46,196 nt of DNA, from assembly GCF_009828775.2 (NCBI RefSeq), contig NZ_WTSY02000017.1, positions 1 to 46,196 of the forward strand. The letters run 5' to 3'. Both the position numbers and the translations under genes were made by a program. The DNA comes from Erysipelothrix aquatica. GTDB lineage: Bacteria; Bacillota_I; Bacilli_A; Erysipelotrichales; Erysipelotrichaceae. The notes under the pieces are model-generated. The model had not been told where the DNA came from, did not search any database, and saw nothing but the letters and a program-made list of their open reading frames with translations. Shown here piece after piece: positions 16,112 through 23,608 of the stretch; position 1 is the stretch's first letter, and each line of letters opens with the position of its first letter.

Positions 16112-17131
16112 TTAGTCACATATTTTTGTGGAATCTTGCCAATTTACGGTACATTGTAAGGTCGTATGTTCACGTCCACGGGTATTATTTTCAATCGATG
16201 CAATTAACAAATCGGCAGCGCGACGGCCCTCTTTATATGCTGGTTGTACGATTGTTGTGATGGATGGCGTTGCATATTCTGTCCATTCTGTATTATCAAA
16301 ACCGATTAACCCAACGTTTTTCGCAAGCGGTAATTCTAAGGCACGTGCGACTAAAAACACTTCTGGAAGAAGCCAGTAGTTTGCTACAAAGAGCAGTGTT
16401 TTCTTACGTGTATCAACAGATTTTTTTATTACCGTTTCTAGCTTATCTTGGCTATATTCGGACTCTTCGATAATATGAATTTGATGGTCTACACCAAGTT
16501 CTTTGACCGCCTCTGTAAATCCTTCCACCCGCTCGATTCGTGTACTCAAGATTTTAGGATTGGCAGTAATCATGACAAAAGACTCATACCCCATGGTTGC
16601 CAGGGTTTTGGTTGTATCGTAGACTGCTTCCTTATGATTCGCTTTGATCACATTGAGATTGAGTGTCTCAACTTGTGAGTCAATAAAAACTAAAAACTTT
16701 CCACTTTTGTGGATTTTATCAATCAAATCGCCAAACATGACTGTTGGTTGGACGATGAAACCATCTACACCCATTTCAAGCATTCGCGATACATAATCAA
16801 CTTCAGTTTCATGGTTATAGTTCGTGTTACCAATCAGAACTTGATAATGATGTTGTTGCACAACATCATCGATTCCCTTAACGATTTTGTTTGCAAAATC
16901 GTTGGTAATATCCCCAATTAAAACACCAATAAGTTTCGTACTCTTGGAGTTCAATGACCGTGCAACAGGGTTTGGTGTGTAGTTTGTTTCTTCGATGACT
17001 TTTCGAATACGCTCGCGCGTTTCATCACTCATTTTTTCTGTTTTATTATTTAGATAGAATGATACTGTTGTTTTGGAAGTGTTTGCCAATTTCGCAATAT
17101 CATTAATCGTTAGTCGTACATTTGATTTCAT
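16112..17131 (-). CDS. LacI-family repressor, RegR-like (copy 2)
   Basis: 339 residues. The helix-turn-helix is LTINDIAKLANTSKTTVSFY, the hinge PNPVARSLNSK, and the effector domain has KLIGVLIGDITNDFANKIV and EMGVDGFIVQPT. By eye it is a close paralogue of copy 1 through the whole length. It starts eight bases after the heparinase-like gene, so it is the last gene of the ugl-PTS-heparinase operon and would control its own synthesis through the operator before ugl. No terminator is obvious between it and copy 1. Effector most likely an intermediate of unsaturated uronate breakdown (inference). Confidence 0.9.
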   Translation of the reverse strand: MKSNVRLTINDIAKLANTSKTTVSFYLNNKTEKMSDETRERIRKVIEETNYTPNPVARSLNSKSTKLIGVLIGDITNDFANKIVKGIDDVVQQHHYQVLIGNTNYNHETEVDYVSRMLEMGVDGFIVQPTVMFGDLIDKIHKSGKFLVFIDSQVETLNLNVIKANHKEAVYDTTKTLATMGYESFVMITANPKILSTRIERVEGFTEAVKELGVDHQIHIIEESEYSQDKLETVIKKSVDTRKKTLLFVANYWLLPEVFLVARALELPLAKNVGLIGFDNTEWTEYATPSITTIVQPAYKEGRRAADLLIASIENNTRGREHTTLQCTVNWQDSTKICD

Positions 17132-17139
17132 ATCCCCAC

Positions 17140-18993
17140 CTACGTTTTCATGCGATAGTGTTTATCTGGAGTGAATACTATCGCTTTTGCATGGAATGGT
17201 CTTCCCGCACTATAAAGTATTTTATTGCCCTTAATAATCTCTTGATGACCCATCACAAACGTTAAATCACCAATTTGATACGCTGAAATAACGGTGGCAT
17301 CCGCAATGGTACCAGCACCTTGTATGATTTCCGATTGTTCAAATGTCTGATCACTTGGATACAGGAACGTTGTAAGAATACAGTGATCTACAAACGCAAC
17401 ACTGCCTATTAGCACATCATGCATGGTAAGTTCGTTGTAGTGATATGACATTTCAGTTCTTTCGATTTGGAGCGGGATATCGCTTTGAATTGCTAAGGAA
17501 TGGTGATGCTTGGTTGTGATCATACCATCCTGATAGGTACACGTTGGGTCAAGATGCCAACGAATGGTAGCAGTGTGAGTTCCTTTAGCATGTAATTCAT
17601 CCACAATTTGCCAAATTCCTGAATCGTGTATCTGCAGTTTCCGTGTATGACTGTACCCTTTTGCATCATAGCCACTCTCATAGTAATGAACGTTATCGAT
17701 ATGATTTACATAGGTTTTTTGTGGATTCACAAACTTCGAGTAGGTCCAGGACCCCGTCGGTATCGACGCTTCGTGTCCATCAAGGATGACGCTATTATGA
17801 GCAGCCATCGCTTTAAGTTCCATACGCTTGGAATCGTCTTCGCGATATGTATAACGGCCTGAGTCAATAAGAACGGGATCGCCTTTATAAATCATAGATA
17901 CATGTAAATTATCCGCATGACCGTGTGCACTCCCTAAGGAACCGTTGGTAAACAGTGTAAAGTTAGCATCAGTATCCCAACTGGATCGGGATGTAAACAT
18001 GCCACTCGCAACACCATCAAAATGCATTGATTGTGGATCAATGGGACTGATGTGCAATCCATCCAACTCCAGATGCTCGTAGAAATACGAATACGTTTCT
18101 GTCTCAATATCACCAAACCTCAAGAATCGTCCATCTTGAAGATACAATCCACAATATGTAAACATTCCGGTTAGTGTGCTATTGTCACTGTCTCCAAACA
18201 TCTCCATTTTATTTTCTGGCGTCCGTTGCATTAATAAAGCATCTGCCATTTTTACAATACCTTCATAGAGCCAGGGTTCTTGATGTCCCTTATAGGCTTT
18301 CATGAGGTACATCATGACTTCGACATGGTACATGGTTGATTGTTCCCAATGTAAGCCATCATCGTAAATTTGAATTGCGACTTGGGTTTCAAGTTCAGAC
18401 AATGCCCATTGAAATAGTGCATCATCTTTACGATTTTTTTGACCTAAAAGGTAGATTATCGTAGCGGTTTGGATACTTCCCCAGTTACTGAGTGTATATT
18501 TGGGAATGTAGCGGGTTCGTAGTGATTCTAATTGCAGTGTCATACTTTCTTCAATCGCTTGGTTTTCATCAATAAAACCATAGTATTCAAAGAATTTTTG
18601 AGCATCATACCAGTGAACAAGACGCATAGCTGTATCCAATGTACGGGTGCTTGGACGTTCATCAATTTGAGGATGTGCTACTATCCAATCACGGATTAGA
18701 TCCCATGCTTTGGTGATGAAACGACGATCATCCGTCAATACCGTGGCATTAATGAGTGTTGGCATAAATGTCATGCGATTCAGCATAAACGTCCATTCAC
18801 CATCGCCATTGGGAGTAGCATCCCAATCGATGCCTTTTAACTGATATGGCGTCGCACAACGTTCCATATCCCATGTTCCCACAAAATAATAAATATCATC
18901 TAGGATATCTTCAGCTTGTGTAAGAATTGATTCTCGATGGTGCATCAATAACGAACGATATTGCGTGAGTCGTTTTTCTGTAAGTTTTTCCAT
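17140..18993 (-). CDS. Heparinase II/III-family polysaccharide lyase, intracellular
   Basis: 617 residues without a signal peptide. An alpha/alpha toroid occupies about 1-310 (SNWGSIQTATIIYLLG at 169-184; DDGLHWEQSTMYH at 211-223 with candidate catalytic Glu, Tyr and His). The beta-sandwich Heparinase_II_III domain follows with AHGHADNLH at 356-364. Streptococcal hyaluronan clusters carry a homologue in the same place, and the family cuts uronate linkages by beta-elimination. Being cytoplasmic, it should act on imported oligosaccharides, perhaps heparosan or unsulfated heparan pieces; this is not shown by sequence. A strong inverted repeat at 19010-19035 separates it from the PTS IID gene. 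Confidence 0.85.
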   Translation of the reverse strand: MEKLTEKRLTQYRSLLMHHRESILTQAEDILDDIYYFVGTWDMERCATPYQLKGIDWDATPNGDGEWTFMLNRMTFMPTLINATVLTDDRRFITKAWDLIRDWIVAHPQIDERPSTRTLDTAMRLVHWYDAQKFFEYYGFIDENQAIEESMTLQLESLRTRYIPKYTLSNWGSIQTATIIYLLGQKNRKDDALFQWALSELETQVAIQIYDDGLHWEQSTMYHVEVMMYLMKAYKGHQEPWLYEGIVKMADALLMQRTPENKMEMFGDSDNSTLTGMFTYCGLYLQDGRFLRFGDIETETYSYFYEHLELDGLHISPIDPQSMHFDGVASGMFTSRSSWDTDANFTLFTNGSLGSAHGHADNLHVSMIYKGDPVLIDSGRYTYREDDSKRMELKAMAAHNSVILDGHEASIPTGSWTYSKFVNPQKTYVNHIDNVHYYESGYDAKGYSHTRKLQIHDSGIWQIVDELHAKGTHTATIRWHLDPTCTYQDGMITTKHHHSLAIQSDIPLQIERTEMSYHYNELTMHDVLIGSVAFVDHCILTTFLYPSDQTFEQSEIIQGAGTIADATVISAYQIGDLTFVMGHQEIIKGNKILYSAGRPFHAKAIVFTPDKHYRMKT

Positions 18994-19009
18994 AAATCCT
19001 CCAGTGATA

Positions 19010-19035
19010 AAAGGAACTACCGTGGTAGTTCCTTT
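19010..19035 (-). terminator. Intercistronic hairpin between PTS IID and the heparinase-like gene
   Basis: Perfect 12-bp arms AAAGGAACTACC/GGTAGTTCCTTT with a 2-base centre, then TTTTATC on the minus strand. The weak T-run suggests partial termination or mRNA end protection, which would lower expression of the heparinase-like and LacI genes relative to the PTS. Confidence 0.6.
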
Positions 19036-19041
19036 GTATAA

Positions 19042-19860
19042 TTATCCTAAAATACCAAAGAAGCTAAAGACAACTCCGATGACAACTGTTAAGATAACAA
19101 GTTTGTATGTATTCCAACCTTTTTTCTTGATTAAGTAGTACATTAAACCAGTATATAACATTGGAAGTAACGCTGGTGCAACTTTATCTAAAAGGGCTTG
19201 AATATTAACGGTTGACTGTTTTCCACCTTCAATAACTTCACCCGCTGCGAATGAAATTTTAACATTCATTTTTACGAATGTCGCTGCAAGACCTGCGATA
19301 ACAGTAACACCGATAATGTTTGCGGCATTTGAGATAACTTCCATTTTTTCACTGAGTTTATCAATGATTGAAGTACCAACTTTATGACCGTAGTATCCCA
19401 TGAAATAACGAATTGAGAATAGTACAGCATTAATTGTAATTAAGAACAATACTGGAGCAATTGAAACACCTTCCATTGCAAGGGATGCAAAGATTGTTGA
19501 GAAGAGCGGTGCAATCGCAAATTGTGATAAAGAATCACCGATACCAGCAAGTGGCCCCATAAGTGCCATCTTAATACCACGAATTTCTGATTCAGGACGA
19601 CCTTCATCAGCCATTACTAAGTGTAATGATGTAATAAATGGTAGTAATTGTGGGTTTGTGTTATAGAACTCTGTATTTGCTTTCAATGCTTCTGCAAAGT
19701 CAGCGTCATCTTTATGAATTTTACGTAATCCAGGGTACAGCACTAATGCATAACCTAACCCTTGATAGTTACTGTAGTTGAATCCATTTTGTAGATAGTA
19801 TGAACGCAATGTTGTTTTAAAATAATCTTTTTTTGTTAGTTGTGTATTAGATCCAGTCAT
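19042..19860 (-). CDS. PTS mannose/fructose/sorbose-family IID component
   Basis: 272 residues. The N-terminal soluble part (LTKKDYFKTTLRSYYLQNGFNYSNYQGLGYA) and the conserved GIKMALMGPLAGIGDSLSQF are typical of IID; membrane segments cluster in the C-terminal half. With IIC it forms the sugar channel in the membrane. The start overlaps the end of the IIC gene by 14 bases and has GGAGG upstream. The expected cargo is unsaturated disaccharides from hyaluronan or chondroitin, from context. Confidence 0.93.
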   Translation of the reverse strand: MTGSNTQLTKKDYFKTTLRSYYLQNGFNYSNYQGLGYALVLYPGLRKIHKDDADFAEALKANTEFYNTNPQLLPFITSLHLVMADEGRPESEIRGIKMALMGPLAGIGDSLSQFAIAPLFSTIFASLAMEGVSIAPVLFLITINAVLFSIRYFMGYYGHKVGTSIIDKLSEKMEVISNAANIIGVTVIAGLAATFVKMNVKISFAAGEVIEGGKQSTVNIQALLDKVAPALLPMLYTGLMYYLIKKKGWNTYKLVILTVVIGVVFSFFGILG

Positions 19861-20626
19861 CGTTTCCTACCTCCGTATTAGCTGCAGCAACTGATTTGTT
19901 TGATGCTTGATTGTATTGTTGTAGTGCGAAAATTGTTGCAAAGAGTGCGATACCAATAACTGGTAATTTGAAGTAAGCAGCAAGAACATATCCCATTAAG
20001 ACAAATGGTACTAATTCTTTCTTAACCATGACAGATAAGATCATTGCAAATCCAATTGCAGGTAACATTCCACCGGCTACGTTTAATCCTGTTAGTAACC
20101 ATGCTGGGATGTAGCCAACAAGCGTTGTTAACATTTCCATGCTGTATGCACCTAAGAATCCAAGAAGGAAACCTACTAATGCAAACAACCAAATTGTCAT
20201 ATTTGCATGTAACTTGAATCCACGGAAATCTTGTTTGTCTAATGCACGTGTAGCACCTTCAGGAGCTCCCGCACGTACTGTATAGATTGCAGTTTGTAAG
20301 AATTGAATTGCAACAGCAAATGGCATTGACAATGCTAATGCACTTTCTGGTGTAACTGCTGGGTTTGTAATTGCCATTAATGTACCAATAATACCAGGAC
20401 CAATTGGGTTAGGTGGAACTGTTCCACCAGCACCAACTCCGAATCCCATAAATGCTAACTCAGCGATAGCACCAACTTGTAATGCTGTTTGAATATCTCC
20501 TAAGATAACACCAACACCAAATGCGAGGAAAATTGCGCGGTTTGTATATACACCCCAGAGCATCCCTGCATAACATGCTGCTGTCCATAGACCGATTAAG
20601 ACGGCTTGAATAAATGTTATTTCCAT
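19847..20626 (-). CDS. PTS mannose/fructose/sorbose-family IIC component
   Basis: 259 residues, with about seven membrane helices. GVILGDIQTALQVGAIAELAFMG and the glycine-rich GVGAGGTVPPNPIGPGI are the hallmark motif of the IIC domain that binds sugar. It is the channel partner of IID, with which its gene overlaps by 14 bases. AGAAAGAAA before the ATG is only a fair ribosome site. It belongs to the ugl-IIB-IIC-IID run. Confidence 0.93.
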   Translation of the reverse strand: MEITFIQAVLIGLWTAACYAGMLWGVYTNRAIFLAFGVGVILGDIQTALQVGAIAELAFMGFGVGAGGTVPPNPIGPGIIGTLMAITNPAVTPESALALSMPFAVAIQFLQTAIYTVRAGAPEGATRALDKQDFRGFKLHANMTIWLFALVGFLLGFLGAYSMEMLTTLVGYIPAWLLTGLNVAGGMLPAIGFAMILSVMVKKELVPFVLMGYVLAAYFKLPVIGIALFATIFALQQYNQASNKSVAAANTEVGNDDWI

Positions 20627-20640
20627 TTTCTTTCTCCTAT

Positions 20641-21132
20641 TTAGATGTGTTTTCTAATGTCTACTTCAACGGATCCATCGTCTCCACGAGGTGTCGTTTT
20701 AGTATTAAATTCAATGTTATATTCGTTAACGAGTTTATTTAAATGTGCTTTATCGTCAGCACCTAAGAAAATTGAGCGTGTAATCTTTTCTTTTCCTTCG
20801 GTGTTGTGGATATTACCAATGTTGATGGTTTTGATGGGAACGCCACCTTCCACAAGACGTAATGCGTCCTTACAATCTTTAATAATAATAAAGATTGATT
20901 GTGCTGGAGCCGCTTTGTGAATTACTTCAATTGTTTTTTCAACAGTAAAGAAACGCATTGCAATTCCGCTTGGAATGACAGCTTTCATCAGTGTTTGTGC
21001 CATTGGATCATTGCTTGCTTCATCGTTCGCAACAATAACAGTGTTTACACCGAGTGTTTTAATCCATAATTGACCTTGTCCGTGTACAAGACGTTCATCA
21101 ATACGTGTCATTACAATATTTGGTTGTGTCAT
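20641..21132 (-). CDS. PTS mannose/fructose/sorbose-family IIB component
   Basis: 163 residues, a lone IIB domain. The phosphorylated His17 is in RIDERLVHGQ, the standard IIB motif. It takes phosphate from a IIA protein and passes it to the incoming sugar. Streptococcal hyaluronan operons carry a IIA gene beside ugl, but none is seen here or elsewhere in the window, so the IIA must be encoded elsewhere or shared from another PTS. The gene starts 16 bases after ugl with GGAG upstream. Confidence 0.93.
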   Translation of the reverse strand: MTQPNIVMTRIDERLVHGQGQLWIKTLGVNTVIVANDEASNDPMAQTLMKAVIPSGIAMRFFTVEKTIEVIHKAAPAQSIFIIIKDCKDALRLVEGGVPIKTINIGNIHNTEGKEKITRSIFLGADDKAHLNKLVNEYNIEFNTKTTPRGDDGSVEVDIRKHI

Positions 21133-21148
21133 AATATTCTCCTCTTAT

Positions 21149-22345
21149 CTACCAATATGGGTTCCAATCTTTGTATAAGCGCATGAGGGCTTCAAGGTAG
21201 AAATAATCTCCCCAGATATTGCCTTCATCAACACCTTTACCGCTATGCCATGAATAAACACCATGGTAAAGCACTGGATTTCCCGGTTCGTGAGTTTCCT
21301 CTGTATAGTTATCAATCAATGATCGCATTATCGTTTGAATAGCACCTTCATAAACGGCTTTATCAGCATCGTCTGGTAGGTATTTATTCATCTCATCCAT
21401 ACCACAAATTGCAATTGCAGCTGCACTGGAATCACGAGATTGATCATCACCGTCATTAAAGATGAGGTCCCAGAATGGAACATTATCTTTCGGTAAACGA
21501 TTGAGGAAGTAGTGGGTCATGCCTTTATACAGTTCGGTAACATCATTTGTTTTTGTATATCGAATGTTTAATGGAATTCCATAAACACCCCATGCTTGAC
21601 CACGTGCCCATGACGAATCATCATTGTATCCTTGACGGGTTGCACCACGAACAGGTGCTCCGGTTTCAGGATCCATGTAATACGTATGATAAGCACTCGC
21701 ATCATCGCGAACAACATACTTGATACTTGTTTGGAAATGGCGTTGTGCCATGTCTGCAAACTTTGGATCGTTTGTGACTTCTGTTGCCCAATAGAGCAAG
21801 GGAATGTTTAGCAAGCAATCGATAATAAAACGATAATGTTCAGGATTGTTATATTCACCCCAAGCTTGGATGAATTCACCCTTTTCTTGCCAACGTGTAA
21901 TCAATTTTTCAGCTGCAAGAACCGCTGTTTCTTTTGCGAGCTCATTGCCTGTTAATTTATAGCCGGCAACGCATGATAGTGAATATAAGAAACCCAAATC
22001 ATGATGTTCAAGTTCGATATTGTTATCAAGACGATGTCTGAATGACACAACATGCTCCAACGCAAGATTTTTATACTTCTCATCTTGAGTGTATTCATAA
22101 GCGAGCCAGAGTTGTCCGGTCCAAAATCCTTCAGTCCAATCAGTGTTTTCAATGATCGGATATTTGAGGTCTTTTGTAGCACTCCATGGGAACTTCCCAT
22201 CGAAGTAAGCAATGTTTTTATCAATCTTTGCGATTGAATCTTCGATTGCTTTTTTCAGCTCTGCCTCTGTCAATTTAGGTGCATTTAGGTATTCGTCGCG
22301 TCTTGAAATTGACTCAACATTTACGTGCTTTACTGTGTTAAACAT
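21149..22345 (-). CDS. ugl: Unsaturated glucuronyl hydrolase (GH88)
   Basis: 398 residues, with the (alpha/alpha)6 barrel of GH88. By analogy with the Bacillus GL1 enzyme the catalytic aspartates are Asp116 in HHDLGF and Asp176 in FIIDCLLN; SSWARGQAWGVYG is the substrate-binding segment. It hydrates the double bond of unsaturated uronate disaccharides and frees the amino sugar. There is no signal peptide, so it acts after PTS import. First gene of the operon ugl-IIB-IIC-IID-heparinase-LacI; start with TTGGAGG upstream. The promoter carries a LacI operator. Confidence 0.93.
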   Translation of the reverse strand: MFNTVKHVNVESISRRDEYLNAPKLTEAELKKAIEDSIAKIDKNIAYFDGKFPWSATKDLKYPIIENTDWTEGFWTGQLWLAYEYTQDEKYKNLALEHVVSFRHRLDNNIELEHHDLGFLYSLSCVAGYKLTGNELAKETAVLAAEKLITRWQEKGEFIQAWGEYNNPEHYRFIIDCLLNIPLLYWATEVTNDPKFADMAQRHFQTSIKYVVRDDASAYHTYYMDPETGAPVRGATRQGYNDDSSWARGQAWGVYGIPLNIRYTKTNDVTELYKGMTHYFLNRLPKDNVPFWDLIFNDGDDQSRDSSAAAIAICGMDEMNKYLPDDADKAVYEGAIQTIMRSLIDNYTEETHEPGNPVLYHGVYSWHSGKGVDEGNIWGDYFYLEALMRLYKDWNPYW

Positions 22346-22364
22346 AATTCCTCCAAATTCATAT

Positions 22365-22376
22365 AAACTGGTTTAC
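22365..22376 (-). promoter_or_regulatory. LacI-type operator O1 before ugl
   Basis: TAAACTGGTTTA, one base off the palindrome TAAACCGGTTTA. It lies just downstream of the expected RNA start of the ugl promoter, where a bound repressor would block elongation or open-complex escape. Confidence 0.7.
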
Positions 22377-22388
22377 TGGACACCCACA

Positions 22389-22417
22389 TACTAGACCTGA
22401 AATAAACGAAAGTCAAT
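22389..22417 (-). promoter_or_regulatory. Promoter of the ugl-PTS operon
   Basis: -35 TTGACT at 22412-22417, spacer of 17, -10 TAGTAT at 22389-22394, minus strand. Expected RNA start near 22382. Confidence 0.8.
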
Positions 22418-22432
22418 AGATTTTCGAAAAAA

Positions 22433-22447
22433 TGTTAAACGCTTACA
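22433..22447. promoter_or_regulatory. cre-like site, one base too long
   Basis: TGTTAAACGCTTACA matches the CcpA consensus TGTAAACGCTTACA except for one inserted T. It lies 16 bases upstream of the ugl -35, between the two divergent promoters. Position is good to about one base. CcpA binding is plausible but not certain. Confidence 0.4.
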
Positions 22448-22529
22448 AGTGATGAAAATCCATTTTTTCACAAGATAGAAAATTATCAACCTTATATAAT
22501 GGCGAAATTATTATCGCTTAATTTTGGTT

Positions 22530-22560
22530 CAGTAAACCGGTTGACAAAACCGGTTTACTG
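22530..22560. promoter_or_regulatory. Tandem LacI operators O2 and O3 on the aldolase promoter
   Basis: Perfect 13-bp inverted repeat CAGTAAACCGGTT/AACCGGTTTACTG with a 5-base centre. Each arm is itself most of the operator palindrome, so two sites are centred at about 22538.5 and 22551.5. They cover the -35 and the spacer of the promoter at 22541-22569. Confidence 0.8.
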
Positions 22561-22569
22561 CGATATTAT
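22541..22569 (+). promoter_or_regulatory. Promoter of the uronate catabolic operon
   Basis: Consensus -35 TTGACA at 22541-22546, spacer of 17, -10 TATTAT at 22564-22569. RNA start near 22576; AAGGAG before the ATG at 22629. Confidence 0.85.
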
Positions 22570-22628
22570 GGGTTCACTGGTACTTAAATACACAGTTTCA
22601 CTGGACAAAGTTATTAAGGAGATTTCTT

Positions 22629-23594
22629 ATGAATGATATTTTAAACGCAATACAAAATATTGGAATTGTACCGGTTGTTAAGATTCAAAAAACGGAAGAT
22701 ATTCTACCCATGGCACACGCCCTCAATGAAGGCGGCATCAACTGCATGGAAATTACCTTCCGCAGCGAATTTGCAGTTCAAGCAATTCATGAAATTCGCA
22801 ATGCTTACCCAGATATGATTATTGGTGCAGGAACTGTCACATCCGTTGACTATGCACAACAGGCACTAGAAGCTGGCGCACAATTTCTTGTGACACCTGG
22901 ATTCAACCCTGAAGTTGTAAAATGGGCTGTTGATCACAACATTCTCATTGTTCCTGGAGTACAAACAGCATCAGAAATTGAAGCTGCAATGGCATTCGGT
23001 CTTACAACACTTAAGTTCTTCCCTGCCGAATCAAGTGGCGGTGTAAAAAAGCTCAAAGATTTTAGTGGACCTTACAGTCATATTAAATTTATGCCCTCAG
23101 GTGGCATCAACAAATCGAACATGCACAACTATTTGGATCTCCCTAATGTTGCTGCAATTGGCGGTAGCTTTATGCTCCCGAACGATTTAATTGCTGCAGG
23201 TGATTGGGACGGAATTGAAGCCCTTTCGAAAGAAGCAATCAAATTCATGCTTGAGTATAAACTTATGCATATCGGCGTCAACAGCGAATCAAAAGAACAA
23301 GCACAAACACTTGCTCATGATTTAGCAACATTCTTTAATTTTAAATTTTATGAGACAGCAGTTGGTTCAAAATCTGACGCAGGTTTTGAATTTCTACATG
23401 CGCCAAATGAGAACCTAGGATACTTCGGTATTCAAACACGTTATCCCGAACGCGCACTTTACCAACTTGCGAAACAAGGCATTCATGCCAATGAAGCAAC
23501 AATCGTACGCAATAAAACACAAGCAATTACAAGTGTCGCTCTAAACCGTGACATTGCTGGCTTCAACATTCGTCTTGTAAAATCAGAAATTTAA
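22629..23594 (+). CDS. eda: KDPG aldolase with a C-terminal glyoxalase-like (VOC) domain
   Basis: 321 residues, about 110 more than a usual KDPG aldolase. Residues 1-213 are the aldolase barrel: Glu41 in CMEITFR, GAGTV at 67-71, and the Schiff-base Lys129 in TLKFFPAES. It splits 2-keto-3-deoxy-6-phosphogluconate into pyruvate and glyceraldehyde-3-phosphate. Residues 214-321 begin KLMHIGVNSESKEQA and contain GYFGIQTRYPERAL and AGFNIRLV, a pattern of the vicinal-oxygen-chelate fold. No fusion artefact is visible, as the frame is continuous. First gene of eda-kdgK-dhuD-dhuI-membrane protein, under operators O2/O3. Confidence 0.9.
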   Translation: MNDILNAIQNIGIVPVVKIQKTEDILPMAHALNEGGINCMEITFRSEFAVQAIHEIRNAYPDMIIGAGTVTSVDYAQQALEAGAQFLVTPGFNPEVVKWAVDHNILIVPGVQTASEIEAAMAFGLTTLKFFPAESSGGVKKLKDFSGPYSHIKFMPSGGINKSNMHNYLDLPNVAAIGGSFMLPNDLIAAGDWDGIEALSKEAIKFMLEYKLMHIGVNSESKEQAQTLAHDLATFFNFKFYETAVGSKSDAGFEFLHAPNENLGYFGIQTRYPERALYQLAKQGIHANEATIVRNKTQAITSVALNRDIAGFNIRLVKSEI

Positions 23595-23608
23595 GCTTAG
23601 GAGGATTT

